A stretch of DNA of 64,000 nt from Brachypodius melanocephalos (GCA_013398615.1 VZSR01003210.1:2180149-2244148), one strand, 5' to 3'. Shown: positions 25,748-38,684, numbered from the stretch's first letter. Program-made: numbers and translations. The notes: generated by a model from the letters alone, not told the origin.

Positions 25748-28465
25748 TATTTCACTTGGGTAGCCTTTAAAATGTTACCACTTCATTAGTGTCAAATTTT
25801 ATCAAATGACCAAAGTCTTGTGCCTCTTGGTAACAAACTTCTCTGAAGATGGATAATGTTATAATGAGGTAAAGCACGTCACATCAAAATCCTACACAGT
25901 GCTAAATTAACATAATGTGATGAGACACGATGTGACATAACATCTTCATAAACTTAAACATGTCAGAAAATAAAATATCTTTCTATCAGGTTATTGTGAA
26001 TCTAATCCATATTTAATCAGTCCAACCACTAGCCAGCAACTTTGAAAGTTTATTTAATACCACCATCACCAATTGTTTACAGTGTGCCAATTAGAACTTC
26101 AGGAACAAGGTTAACAAGACACCAAGACTGAGAATGTATAGATCTTCAGAAGCTGTCCATGAGTGAACTAAAATCCTGTTTTCAGGGATTGGCATTATTT
26201 TATCATGAACAGAATTAATATTTTGGTGATTGTTGTGTGTACGAAATGTTAAGCATATTTGTTTTTAAGAAAGACAGCTTTCCTCTGTGTAGAACACAAT
26301 GAAATACACAGAATCAGCACAATAACAGAATTTACCAAAAATCAGAAATACGGTAGGTCATGATTCCAGGGAACAAATAAAATCATCTGAACTCACTGAA
26401 CATCCACAGTAAGGCCAAGATCTGAAAGATATTACTACAAACCCTGACTTGAATACACTTTTTGTCCAGTTAAAAACACTTTTTGGTAAAGTAACATAGT
26501 TTATGGCATCTTAGCAATTTTTATCTAAACAAATGCTGGATACCAGAAAGACATGAGTATAACCCCTGCAAAAACAGTTCAAAAACCCCAAGAAATATTT
26601 TGCCACTTGTTACAATCACTGTCTTTTAACAGATCTTCATACAGAGCACCTTTCTGGACTTTAGATACAGTCAGTCAGACTTCCGCTCCACCCGCCCCAC
26701 CCACATTTTTTAAGTATTTATGCTTGGTATCAAGGAAAAAGAGAAAAAAAAAGGCATTTTTGTATTTGCAAGCCATGGGAAGCAAGGCACTTCTCCACCT
26801 AAAACCAGATACATGCACATTCAAATACATTCACCCAGCTTTTGCTTCTAATGAATGTTCTTTCAAGTAAAACCCTCAAATTATTTCCTCACATTGTATG
26901 GCCCTTTTCTGAAACCCCAAGCCCTCAGCTGTATTGAACAGTGCTGCCACAGCCTACACAGCAACCAGCTCAGATCCTGTCAGGATTGACAGAGAGTGAT
27001 AATTCTAGTGTCAGTGCACCCACTACTTAAAATTCCATAAACCAGCAACAGCCCAGAAGGGTGCTGTTTATTATTTGAGACAATAAACAGGATTAAAGAG
27101 CCTTCAAATACAATACATTTCACTAAATTAAATTGAGTGGCAGAGGTATTTTCTTTTATCTTCATGACTGTGCTCATCTGCAGTGTTAGTAATATTTTTT
27201 GCTTAACTAGTGTATTTTAAAGGGTTCTACATCAAATAACAGCAATCCCAGTAAAACAACAGAGTTCTCCCTTCCAGGCATCATCTTTTCCGTGTTTCTT
27301 AACCAGTACGTGGTCACTGCTTCAATCTCTCTCGAATTTACAGAGTAAATTAAATTAAAGAGAACAAATTGGTCCCAGCTCCATGACGTTTAATTTAAAC
27401 ATAACCTTGTTTAAAACCTGCTTACAAATTAAGTATTGTTATTTGCAGGTGGAAGCTCTGTTTGGAACAAAGCAGTTAACAGATCCTTCATTGTCATCTT
27501 ACATTTTTTCACTCAGATGAGCAGAGCTTGCAGAAAAACAAATCTTCTTGTTTGATTTCAGAAACAATGAGATTCCCTTACCTTTAGCAGATACATGTAG
27601 GGAAATTGCAGGGAGGAGATGAGGGCAAGACAACATGAGAATTTAAGTGAAACAACATATTCTTTAAAAATCTAGAATTAATTACTGTATCAACCCTTCC
27701 TAGGAATAAAAAAATGGACAATTAGATTTCATCACATTATTTTAAATTATTTAGCAGTGGAAAAAGTTTTGAATAAAAGTTTTCTAAGCATTAACTTAAA
27801 TGTTTCACTCAGAAAGGCTTAGCACCAAACAACTTCACCTGCAGGGAAAGCAAGAGTCAAATCTCTGATAAATCATTTTGGCTCTGACAAACATTCTGTC
27901 GACAGAAGAACTTTTCCTCCAGTAAGGAGGTGGGACCAGGGGTTAAATTAAAAGATTTTGGATCCTCTCATTCCTTGATATGTGACAATTAACTTCTCGG
28001 ATTACTGCACACCACTACAGTATTTTTTTCTCTCTACTGACCTCTGCAATAGTGCAGTAAAACCCTTTTACTTCTTGGCATTGCAGGACTGACAGGTTAG
28101 AGAATGTTAAATAACTTTTCTGGGTTTAGTCACACAAATACTTTTGGCAAAGGCACACTATGTTGAAGTAGATTAATCTGCACCATTTTATTGCAGAATA
28201 CGTTTGCATTATTCAAGATCATGTGGTTTTTATTTATTAGGAATTTTGGCTGTTGTCTTCATACTCCTGGACTATTCAAAAATGAGATAATAGAACCTGA
28301 GCAACACCCTTCAGACACACAGGTAATATAGACTTGAAGAAGTGACCAGACAGCAACTCCTGGGAGGAAGAAGGAATCTGAGAGGTTTATAAGGACAATG
28401 AGCTGCATGTCTCCCCTGAGATTATTCTACTCAGACTATTCTACAGGCACACCTAGAAAATATTG
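25746..28465. other. Non-coding DNA, no gene recognised
   Basis: AT-rich unique-looking DNA. The longest open frame is 105 codons at 26553-26870 and shows no recognisable domain. No transposon consensus recognised. Confidence 0.68.
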
Positions 28466-28666
28466 TATCATATAATAATAATATATAATATTATAATATA
28501 TAATATATTAATATATAATATTACAATATATAATATAATAATATAGAATAGAATAGAATAGAATAGAATAGAATAGAATAGAATACGATAGAATACAATA
28601 GAATACAATAGAATATATATAATAATATAATATAATATGTAATAATAATATATAATATCATAGTTG
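28466..28666. repeat. AT-rich array with (GAATA)n core
   Basis: About 200 bases of AATAT/TATAATA degenerate repeat flanking a pentanucleotide array (GAATA units, about 28544-28615) in which single-base changes (GAATACGATA, GAATACAATA) mark older or variant units. On the minus strand the core reads TATTC, like the tail of some bird CR1 elements, but no CR1 body adjoins it. The minus-strand open frame across it (Ile/Tyr-rich) is a repeat artefact. Confidence 0.9.
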
Positions 28667-31600
28667 GGCCAGGATTGTCCGGTGAAGGCTCTGGCCTTCA
28701 AAACTTTTAAAACAAAAGCGACAAAAATTGTCTCAATAAACTGACAAGATTACATTTGCAAATACAGCTCAGAAAAGGGGAAAGAAAAAAAAAAAGAAAA
28801 AAAACCACACCAAAAATTATTCTCTCATGCATTTCTGTCAGTTCCATGCTTTCAAAGCTTTTAAGTCACAAAAGCTAAGGAACTCTTTGCCTGTTAAACC
28901 ATCACCTCAGTCCACTTCTGTCCAATAATTCCTAGTCTTAAATATCCAACACTGAGTTCTCCTCAGATGGTTTCCTTTTACTTTAAAAGCTTTCAAGTCG
29001 AGAGAAATAAAAATAATACCTATTTCTATCTATTTTCTTTCTGTCTCCCAAGTAACATCATTTGTTTTTCCCAAATATTTATTTTTTTCAACAAACAAAT
29101 AAGAGAAAGTTTCTAAGCCAGTAAAAAGGTCAGTTTACCTAGAAAGATGGAAGAACCAAGGGTGAAATAAACTCAGAAAATTCAAAAGAATTATTTCAAA
29201 AGTTCTTTATTTCCTGAGGTAGAAGTTATGCTTGAAGGTTGTTTTCTTTCATACCGAACTGAATTATCTGTGGTTAATAATTTCTCAGATAGAGATTATG
29301 GTATTAAATTATCTTTTTTTTTTTGCATCACAAAGCCTTACTCTTAAGCTGTGAAGTATGCAAGAGATTGCTTTCTAAAAAATATTTGATCCTATGGTAA
29401 TTTTACCACTAAAATCATCCAGATAAGCAGTTGTTCAACCAGCATAAATATTTGAAAGGTCAGGGCCTGAACTTAAAAAAAAATTATATACAGAGCATCC
29501 TTTAGATAATCGCTGCCGATAAAATTACTTCATTTGTTGTTTTATCAAACACATCGATGTTTTTGCATTGCATACAGGAAATTAATCATGACAACCTCCA
29601 CCTACACATTTCCTCGTTTCACGTTTGCTTTTGATGCCACAAATCCAACATTCCTGTTCATAACATGTGATATTAGTGGGAGTTCTGAGCAAATAGTGGC
29701 GATGTGGAGAACACCCAAAGCACAATGGAGCTGACAGCAACGCAAATAAGCTCCTGAGATGAAGATTTTGTCAGTGCTCCTTGAATTGCCTTGTACAAAC
29801 AAACACATCCCCAAAGACATGGACAAAAACCCAGCCTCAGAAGTACAGCTTTCACATCAACCAGCTGGTGCTGTAAGGATAAAGCTAATTCCCAGCAAAT
29901 ATCTTGTCAAAGATTGAATATACATAGTTCTGACTTTAATGTAGCTAGAGGAGACCATTGCTTGTATTTCTATAGGAGATTTACCTCATGAAGTTGAGAG
30001 CTCTTTCTTTACCTCCACTGAGATTCTATATAGAGTAGATGTCTTTTAAAATAAAATAAAAAAAAATTCACTTATCTTGGGTGTGAAAACTCATACAAAG
30101 ATTGAATTTGAGGAATGGAAATCTATATTCTTCACAGAGGAGATAAATGGTTCCTGACACACACAAAAGTTGTGTGGGTCGGATTTAACTTGTGAGATCC
30201 CAGCTCTGTACAGGAATTCCCTTTCCCACAGAGATTTTTCTCACTGTTTTTTTATGTAAAAGTGCCTTAATTCCTCGCTATTTTTCTTCAAGCTTTCATA
30301 AGCCAGAGCCTATCTCAATCCAGACAGCACATTGTGATCTGACTTTTACAATTGCTCTCTCCAAGGAAAGATGATCAGCTGATATTTGCTCACCATTGAA
30401 GGACAGAATGGCTCCTACACGTTACATGTCAACATGCACAGGCACTTCCATCTGGCAGCAGCTGTCATTAAGCAGGTTACTTCTACAGATAACTGCAAAG
30501 TACCTCCAGAACCGGGTGGCCATGGTCACAACACCTCTGTGGTTCACAGGGCAGGGCTCAGGCTGGATGTGCAGGGAGAATGGAGCTCTCTCCTCACCTG
30601 AAAAGAAGACAAACTGAGCAAATTCAGTCACAAACCCAGCATTTCCTGAGGAAGGGGACTAGGTCCAGTCACGTACACCAGAGACAAAAACCACCTGGAA
30701 GAGTCTCAAAGTCAGGCATGCTGTCATCCTGGAGGGAAGGAGGGGGATGGAGCTCCACACACACACTGTAAAGACAATAACCACTATTTCAGAATTTCGT
30801 TTCTTGCTGCAGTTTTTTACTCTGCATTTACTCCTTTGCAAACAAGTAAGGGATCCGTGGTTTGCATCTCTTACCCAGACAGCCTCTGAGTCTTGGTTTG
30901 TCACTTATAAGAGGTTTTTTTACCTGTTGCCTCTTAATTCGTTTGGAATTTATAAAAGCTGCTCTGCTACACAAGTTTAAGAACATTCTAAAGTTCCATT
31001 GAATTAGCACTTGAAAGCACTGTTGGCTTGAACCTAGTTTTGAATCATTCCAAATAACCTCAATTTAACCAAGTGCCAAAGCAATTTCATGAAGTGAGTC
31101 TTACAACTCTCTAACTGTGTCTTACAGACTGCTTAAAACCACACATTTAGTTGCCAGATCTCCAGGGCAACCCTGAACTTGATTTTATATCCCAGGATTT
31201 CAGTGGAAGAACCCAGAACAGGATCTGGAGAGCTCCGACTGTGGGCATGCCAATATAACCCAAATCTCAGTACCATATACGACTGCTGCAAAGCACTCAC
31301 GGATCCTTGCCTATAACCAAGAAGAAACACTAGCATTTCATCATCATTTTGTAAAAACCATTAAAGGTTAGTGGTCAGACTAAGCAGAGAACAATTATAC
31401 CACTGTATGAGATTTTTTTATTATAGATGATACGCGCAGCAGGATTTCATAAGACGTGCAAAATATGACTTAAAACCCTGAACACCAACTTAATTTAAAA
31501 GGGTCTAGATGAAAAATTCAACTGACAAGTGCCATTCATCTCAACCAAATATCTTCCACGCTGTTAAACAAATGACAAGATAGTAAAGAAAAATTGAATT

Positions 31601-32925
31601 TGGAGTGTTTTTCCTTCCCATTCCAGTGAAGCACAACATCTGAATCCCGCTTCTGCTCTCTCAATGACTTCTGCTAATACCTCATTGATCAGGCACTCCA
31701 AATAAGTTTAATTAGTAGAAAGTAATACGTTCATTTACATTTTTTCTTCTTGGTTCAATATTCAATATTCTATACAATGTGAAAATTGCCAAGATTCTAA
31801 AGATATCACTTAACATCTGTGACACAGAGAGGGGCACATTTGAAAAAGAGAGCTTTTCACATGTGACTTCTTTTCATGGACAAAAAAAGTGGTTGCAAGA
31901 AAAATGAATAGGGAAGGGAAAATATTTCGGAAGGATTTCAGATTAAGCATATATTTTACCTTTCACCACATCAGGCCAAGTCCTCAGGACACAAATCACT
32001 GGAGTTCCATTTCAGTCAACAAAGACTGTTCAGAAATTGGCCTTTTCCTCTCTCCAAATATCACCTACAGCCTGCATCCATGTGTTTGACTTTTCCAGAT
32101 CCCCTTCTTCAAATTCTGCCTGTAAAGTCAGGAAGTTCATTGGAATGTAACTCAAACTTGACATATTTATAGTGGATCTGCGATTGATTGCAGAATCTCA
32201 GCGTTTAAAGCCCCGTGGTTGGGGGAAAATAAGGCAGGGGTAGGGAAAACGGGGACAAAAAAAATCTCCTTTCATGGAAACTCAGAAGCCCTGTGAGCGT
32301 GGAGGTAGAGGCTGAACGCAGTCCTGCCGTGAGTCCAAGCCTGCCTGAGACACACCACTTCCCCTCCCTGCTTTAAGAAAGGTGCGAAATGGGCAGAAAC
32401 TGTCTTTCACAAACAAAAGCATCTCTAGAAAAGCCTGAAAACCCTGAGGGCCAGGGCCTGCTTTGGACCTTCCTGAGTGCAGGAGGAAAAGGGCAGGTGC
32501 CTTGTAGGGGGTGATAACTCCAGATGCCTCCAGAAATCAGTCCCATGAGGTTACTCCCTGATTTTTTTAGGACTTTGTCTGCAGTTCACACTTGAAGAAA
32601 GTGTCTGGAGCAGCCAAGAGAGGCAAGTTTAGATCAGGGGAGTGCCTCTCCTCCAGGCACACCACAGAATAACCAGTATTGAAAGTATCACAGACCCCAA
32701 AAGTGGAAAGCAAAACCATCCAATTTGCTACACCAAAGTGCAGATGTATGCACAGGTTGGCCGTTCCTTCACTCCAGCCCTCTTGGCTGGCTGGGTTGGG
32801 ATATTTTGACCCAATATCAACATATAATGGCAAGTTTTTTCACCAACCATCCCACCCATGGATAACAAGATTCCAAGTGGTTGGCTCCTGTGTATCTGGT
32901 GATCCAAAGGAACCTGCTCCACAGC
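28667..32925. other. Non-coding DNA, no gene recognised
   Basis: Unique-looking DNA. Overlapping frames of 60-88 codons near 29.6-30.9 kb and 32.6-32.9 kb have no recognised product. A G-rich segment at 32221-32254 (runs of 5, 4, 3 and 4 G) could form a quadruplex with one long loop. The 400 bases just left of the LTR at 32.95 kb might be internal retroviral sequence, since they lie on its downstream side, but nothing in them reads as gag, pol or env. Confidence 0.6.
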
Positions 32926-33035
32926 AAGGTACCATAAATTAAAGCACACCTTTATTGGCCAGGCCAGGAGCACAAAGGGGTTAACACCTCCATGTGGATA
33001 TCCACCATGGTCATTTTACAGAGGTTTTTATAGAT

Positions 33036-33101
33036 GTTTGCAAGTTTGCCATTATACGTTTACAAGTTCATCATTATACATTTACAAGCTTGTCATCCAC
33101 C
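33036..33101. repeat. Three 22-bp tandem repeats inside LTR
   Basis: Units at 33036-33057, 33058-33079 and 33080-33101 share the pattern GTTTRCAAGTTTGCCATTATAC with a few substitutions. They sit immediately upstream of the TATA-like box in the LTR's own orientation, a usual place for enhancer repeats. Confidence 0.85.
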
Positions 33102-33490
33102 CTTGTTTTGGTCACTTATCTAAAGTCACAGACCAAAGGGGTCTTACATGACTTGTGGTTTCCTTATCTTAGGGTCACAAAACCAGCACACTATTCTTAA
33201 CACACTTATCACCTTATTTTTTTTATTATTTTATTATTACACTTATTATTTTGCTAATACACACGAAATTCTACCATTACACACTTTGTTACTGTATTAG
33301 TTATACTTAATTTATAATTGTTTATTGACTATATTCCTGTTCTTTTATTACATTTTTCTACCTTTTTGTGACAGTTCTATGTGTCATTAAAATGGCAGCA
33401 TGTGTCTTCCTCATTGTTGCTCAGCCCATGGGGTTTAGCCCTTGCTCTGTAGACAAGCTTAGTCCAACCCATCAGCTCAAATTCCATTCC

Positions 33491-33641
33491 CTTATCATCC
33501 CAGTCCACTCAGGTTTGTTTTTTCAAGAGCAGTTAGTGCTAGGCACAGCATCTCCCATTCACTTATCATCATAGCCCCTTCCAAGGCTAAGCTTATTGTC
33601 TTGCAAATGCAGTTGGGGTCAGGCACAGCAGCCAACATTCA
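33491..33641. repeat. Imperfect tandem duplication inside LTR U3
   Basis: Copy one at 33491-33561 and copy two at 33562-33641 both begin CTTATCATC and end near GGCACAGCA...CATTCA, with copy two about nine bases longer. The divergence suggests an old duplication within the LTR family and not a recent slip in this copy. Confidence 0.75.
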
Positions 33642-33724
33642 ACTTTTATTAGTCTATACATTATACTAAGGCACTTATGTTAAAGGAGTTCTATGTTTCA
33701 TATGTTAAAGGAGTCCTGTCTATC

Positions 33725-36575
33725 CCTGGAAACACTGGCAATGGTGTGATTAGGGGATGGATGTGGCTGAGTGGCTTTAGTGACGGCCAATGAACTGACC
33801 AAGATGTAAAAATGTGTGGGTTATGCATGGAGGGGTAAGCCTCATTCAAAAAACATGAGAAGCAGAAGCATCCCATCTCTTTGAATATACCTTGCCCAGA
33901 AAGAGAACAGCTGGAATTGCTGTGTTCTCCACTCCTGTCAATCACACTGCTGTGTGTGCCCAGGATATGACTGATACAACCTGACACAACATATCAAAAT
34001 GCCAAAAAAAAATGAAAGATAGTACTGTTTTTCTCACTAAAAATGTGACAAGATCGTGTTACTTTAAAGTGTCTCGATCTTTGGGGGGTGGGGAATCCTA
34101 ATAGTCAGAAGAACTTATTTTTAACTTATGAGCAGATAATTCCAAAGTTGAGCAACAGCATGAAAGCCACTATCTTTTCATCTGATTACCCCACATCTCC
34201 AGCACAGACCATGAACAAGAAAATAAATCTTGATATAATTCGTACCCTCATTTATATTTCAGAAAACAAAGTAGGAAACCTGCCAGGGAACTGGGTACTA
34301 GGACAGTGGGATTGTTAGGGGAGAAAATGGTGTGATGTAACCAGCAAAAAACCATGCAAACATCTACATTATCATTCAAAGCCATGACAGTATTTGGAGT
34401 TTCCTAAAGGGCTAATTTACCCCCACACAACCTGAGACTCTTGATTTGTACAAGCTACTTATCAAGCTACTCCTAAACCCATTAACACCTTCAGTCTACA
34501 GAACACTCTGACCATGAAACAGTTTATCCAACTTTAAAACATTTCAAAGACCAAGAAATCAGACTTCCAGAACGAATCCTCTGCCAGTAGCTTTGTCCCT
34601 CTAGCAGGTAGCTCAGCCACCAGCATTTATAATTGTAATTTTTATGATTCTTGTTTAAAAACTAGACAAACATGCACCTTGGGACCAATACCAACATCAT
34701 TAACATGAGAAAACACCACTACAAAAGCCCACAAATGATGATGTAGTCACATTCTCCAAGCTCCTGGTCCTCAGGTGCCTTCTCCCCTAGATAAGCACCT
34801 TTATCTCAGGATGACACCCATTCACAGCTTTGTTCTTTAATAAGGGGACCCCCTTCAGCTGCTGGAACTGCAGGAACCTGGTGACACTCTGGGAGCAACA
34901 GCATTCCCCAAACACTTGGGACAACCTCAACCTGCCCTTCAGCCACTTAATCCCACATCCCATGCATCTGCTGTACTCTCAACCACACCAGAAGCCACTG
35001 CAGCCCTCTGTGAGATGCCCTACCCCTCTTCCAGAGCCACTAACACCACTTTGTGCTCCCACAGCAGGTCAGGATGAGGCAGGAGGGGCTGCTGGCCACT
35101 GGATTTGCAACTATCCCTGCACGAGGGTGCAGACAATCCAACATCCTGCAGAAGCTTTGCTTCAGTTGCTCTTCTGTGCCAGGGCTTCACCACAGGGAAC
35201 TGACAGGAAGTGGGCTTGGTTTAGCTTTGCAAGAATGGTTAGGTGTAATCTGAATATCTCAGGATATGCACTGATCTTCCCTTTACACCAGGTAGGGCAG
35301 CTGAGTGTGTGCACACATGGTCCCAGCAGCAGGTTACAGACACTCCATGCCTTATTTGATCCAGCTGGTTGATGCTTCTGTGTGGAGGGAGGGCAGTGAA
35401 CCATCATTTTCTGCCTCAAACATCGACAAATACCAGCTGTGTTTATGAGTAATAAAAACTGAGGAAGCTGGCAAGTTTATAGCCAGGAATTTCCAAGGGG
35501 TCTCAGGTAACTAAAAGTCTCCATTTCCCACTAAGTTTCAGTCAGATTTAGACACTTAACTCCCTTAGGTCTGCTTGAAAGTCCTAGTCCAGATCTAATA
35601 CAACAATGAATAGCAACATAAACTGTACAAGTAAGTTGAAATCAGTTCAGCCTTACCTATCATATATCTAAAGTTTGCCATAATAAAAATCTAGTTTAAT
35701 CAAAGTGAGAGCATACTTTTAGCATTGGTATTATTCCCAGTTTCCAATATAAAGCACTGTCATTGTGGCTTAAAGCAAGGCTGTAGAGATAACAAATTAC
35801 ATTCTGACAATTTTCCAGTCACTCAGAATGCCAGACATACTCATAACTAAGTGAAAAAATACTCTTGAACTGTTTTTTATGTCTTGTGAAATGTTCAACT
35901 TTGTAATTGGTCTTCTTCTATAGGCATTATTCTAAAGCAGAGTCAAGGTACTGTGATGTGCTGTAGTGCACAGTGATTACATCTACTTTCTTCTGCTGCA
36001 ATAGTTAAAAATAAATAAAGTTTACAATCTCTACCTTTTATATCATCTTCTTCAGTACCAATTCACTTCCATCATGCACAGGGTCAGAATTTAAGATTGC
36101 TGGGGGAGAAACATGAACAGAGTTCTACAAGTATCTAAATTAGTATTTTTTTACGTTGTTGCTCCCTTGACAAAATACCTCTGCAGAAAATTTGACACAA
36201 TTATTTTCTTAATGGAGGTATCAATGATACTCAGCATAACAGTCAAAACATAGTTTTTCTAATCTTCAGGCTTGCATTCACTACGTAATGGCTAAATCTC
36301 TCTCGGTACCTCTTTTCTTTTTCTTAAAGTTAGCACCACAATGTGGAGTCTAGTAGAAGAGACAAACAGGCAATTTTGTTAATGATATATGAAGCAAAAT
36401 AAAATATATTGTAATTTTCTACAACTGCTGGTTTTGGAATGCTGGCTACTGTGAAAAAAATTGGTTTTACAGTGAATTCTAAATTACTTCTGTTTAAACA
36501 GACTTTCTACACAAAATCCCACATAATATGAAATAAAATATTTCTGGTTTTCCATTTTAAATAGCTGTGAGATAT
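33725..36575. other. Non-coding DNA, no gene recognised
   Basis: Unique-looking DNA between two LTRs. The second-longest open frame in the window, 180 codons on the plus strand at 34830-35372, is rich in Pro, His, Gln and Leu, has overlapping frames in both directions, and shows no recognisable domain. I judge it a chance frame in a locally less AT-rich stretch. Confidence 0.62.
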
Positions 36576-36580
36576 ACTGT
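36576..36580. repeat. Target-site duplication ACTGT, left copy
   Basis: Five bases ACTGT immediately left of the LTR; the same five bases occur immediately right of it at 37622-37626. Confidence 0.85.
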
Positions 36581-37621
36581 TGTGGCAGTTTCACGTTTGC
36601 TGAATTTTGTTTGCTAAATTTAGTGTAGTGGTCTTAGTGTTTACTCTCTTTTTTCTCCTGTGAAGTAGGATTAGGAGAGGCAAAGCAGGCTCAAGCTTGA
36701 AGATAAAACAAATAGATTTATTAACACACACTAAAAGACGGAAAAATGAAAATCAAATGAAAACTTTCAAAGCACTCTTCCTCCCCACTAACAATTCACT
36801 TTCTCACATACGACATAAAAAAGACAAAACCTGTAATTTGCACTCAGTTTTACCATTTAAAACAGTCTTTCATCGGTTCTTTGGGGACAGGAGTCTCTCT
36901 CAGAGTCCTATGGAGACACTGCCAGAAGAGGAACAGTCCTCTGGTGGCTTCCATGCCACAAATCTGCAGTGGCCTGAAAGGAACCTCTGCAAACTGTGAA
37001 ATCCAACCTATTAGGAGCTTTCCCAACACTGCATATAGGCCATATCTGCTCATTAGGGGTACTCTTTAAGGATGTCTCCTCTAATATAAAATAAAGATTC
37101 TCTTCTTCTATCTCCAAAATCATCTTCGTCTCAAAAACTATTTAAAAAACAAAGTCACCTTTTCCTTAGGAGAAAAGAGCTTCACATCACTTTTAACTAG
37201 AATCTTACATCCCACTCAACAGCATTCATATGTTACAGGAAAAAAATAGTCCACTCTCCATGGTTTACTAGAGATGTCCAGCCAAATAAGGCCATTCCTG
37301 CTCCTTTGTTCCAAAGAGTCCTTTCACTCTCTCTTCACTGACTTCAGTTTCATGCTGTGTCTCTTTATAGTTCAATTACTTTGTCCTCACTCCAGGGAGG
37401 AGCTCCAAAGTTCCATCTGCTGTCAGGAAAGAGTTAAAACTTGCCCAGGCTGAGCCAGAAAAGGGAAAAGGGGCTCAGCCGGGGGAAAAGGGGGCTGAGC
37501 TGGGGGAAAAGGGGCTCAAGTAGGGGAAAAGGGGCTCAGCCGGGGTGAAAGGGGGTCCTGACAGGGCAAAATTCCACATTCTTTTTTAACCAAAAAACCC
37601 AAACTGTGTTAACCTGTGACA
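36581..37621 (-). mobile_element. Complete solo LTR, 1,041 bp, minus strand
   Basis: The element runs from TGTGGCAG to CTGTGACA, so it has the TG...CA ends of a retroviral LTR, and is bracketed by a perfect 5-bp duplication ACTGT. On its own (minus) strand it starts TGTCACAGG, and a poly(A) signal AATAAA (plus-strand TTTATT, 36717-36722) lies about 140 bases before its 3' end. A TATA-like ACTATAAAG lies near plus-strand 37365-37372, with the G-rich repeat block upstream of it. There is no internal retroviral sequence, so it is the product of recombination between the two LTRs of a provirus. The sequence resembles songbird LTR families; the exact family needs a database match. Open frames inside it (about 100 codons) are not genes. 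Confidence 0.88.
37463..37561. repeat. G-rich minisatellite within solo LTR (about 5 x 20 bp)
   Basis: Units start near 37463, 37482, 37503, 37523 and 37543 and follow GGGGAAAAGGGGCTCAGCCG with small changes. Each carries two runs of four or five G, giving ten G runs with mostly short loops, so strong G-quadruplex potential on the plus strand. It lies near the 5' end of the LTR in the element's own orientation (U3). Confidence 0.88.
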
Positions 37622-37626
37622 ACTGT
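37622..37626. repeat. Target-site duplication ACTGT, right copy
   Basis: Matches the left copy at 36576-36580 exactly, fixing the ends of the solo LTR. Confidence 0.85.
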
Positions 37627-38684
37627 AAATTCCACAGCAGTCAGGTTTGCCTTTACATGAACAAATCTTAATAAGAACGTATTTTTCACACAATATAGTC
37701 CATAAAGTTATGGTGGACATACACAGTGGTTATAAGCACTTTGTCAAGTGTTTCAAATAGCCTATGAAGTAGAAGAAGAAGGGCTATTGGATAATATTTA
37801 TTCCTTATATATTGATCTAATAAGGTGGAAGGTTTTAGTGTCGCCAGTACTATTTTAAAAAGTCTAAAAATCTTAAGATGAGGTGCTTGAGAAGAAAATT
37901 ATAAAACCTTTTGAATTCCACATAAGAAAAAAGAGCATGCTGTAACAAAATGAATAGTTTGCACAGCTACAAGAAAGAGAAAGAGGGAATTTCGTGGACT
38001 AGATTTTCACTTTGGCTGAATATACCCAGTTCCACTGAGGTCAATGTGGATATGCCAGTATAAAGAAGCTAAAGACAATTGGACTCTATAAGAAAAATAT
38101 GTAAGGAATCATATTTAGTCTGGTCTGGATGCTTTCTCTTTGTCTACTTTCAGTCAAATGTAAGAGATAAGGAATACATGATTATATGAGCCTTGACATT
38201 AAAATAAATATGACAATCAAAATTATGTTAAATGGAAAAAAATATTTATAGAAAATAGTGGGAGGTGATGTTCATCAGTCATTTCTGTAAGGCTCAGTCT
38301 GTATGCCTTAAAAGTTGAAAATAATTTCAAGTTACTTGGCTAGGGAAGGAACATGCTATTTTCACAAAGCAATTCAACTAGAGAACAGGGGCTACATTCA
38401 TAAAATGTCTTGGGTGTTAAAAATGGAAGATTTCAAAGCTGCACTTCAAAGCATCAGGTTTCCTGTGGAAACTGCAACTGTGAGTTAAAAAATTCGGTGT
38501 AAGGTGAATAAGCCAGTAAAATTCCAGTCTCCAATGAAGTTGCTCTTTTTCCACGCACAGACTGCAAACCCTCAGAAGTATCCATTTCTTTTTTGGAACA
38601 GCCTACTTAGAGAATCCTATTTTTTCAGTTCTTCTTTCCTTCCTTTTTCCTTAGACTGATCTTTAAATCCACCTTTCTGTATTT
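37627..38684. other. Non-coding DNA, no gene recognised
   Basis: AT-rich unique-looking DNA between the solo LTR and a CR1 fragment. No long open frame and no repeat consensus recognised. Confidence 0.7.

Larger units (their letters stand above)
32930..33720 (-). mobile_element. Retroviral LTR, minus strand, boundaries uncertain
   Basis: Read on the minus strand the segment has a repeated U3 region, a TATA-like box (CTATAAAAAC, plus-strand about 33025-33034) and an AATAAA poly(A) signal about 75 bases later (plus-strand TTTATT at 32951-32956) in the context GGCCAATAAAGGTG, typical of bird endogenous retrovirus LTRs. It contains 22-bp repeats at 33036-33101, a 71/80-bp imperfect duplication at 33491-33641, a TTA-rich tract near 33215-33255, and an 18-bp duplicated motif at 33676-33717. 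I could not find a matching target-site duplication, so both ends are approximate and the element may be truncated. Confidence 0.65.

Noticed and set aside
32567..32833. Minus-strand 88-codon frame beside the 32.9-kb LTR as retroviral gag or pol
   Set aside because: It lies on the right side of the LTR for an internal region, but no retroviral motif such as a zinc knuckle, protease or polymerase signature is seen.
34830..35372. 180-codon plus-strand open frame as a possible gene
   Set aside because: Pro/His/Gln-rich with no recognised domain, overlapping frames on both strands, no promoter or splice context seen; most likely a chance frame.
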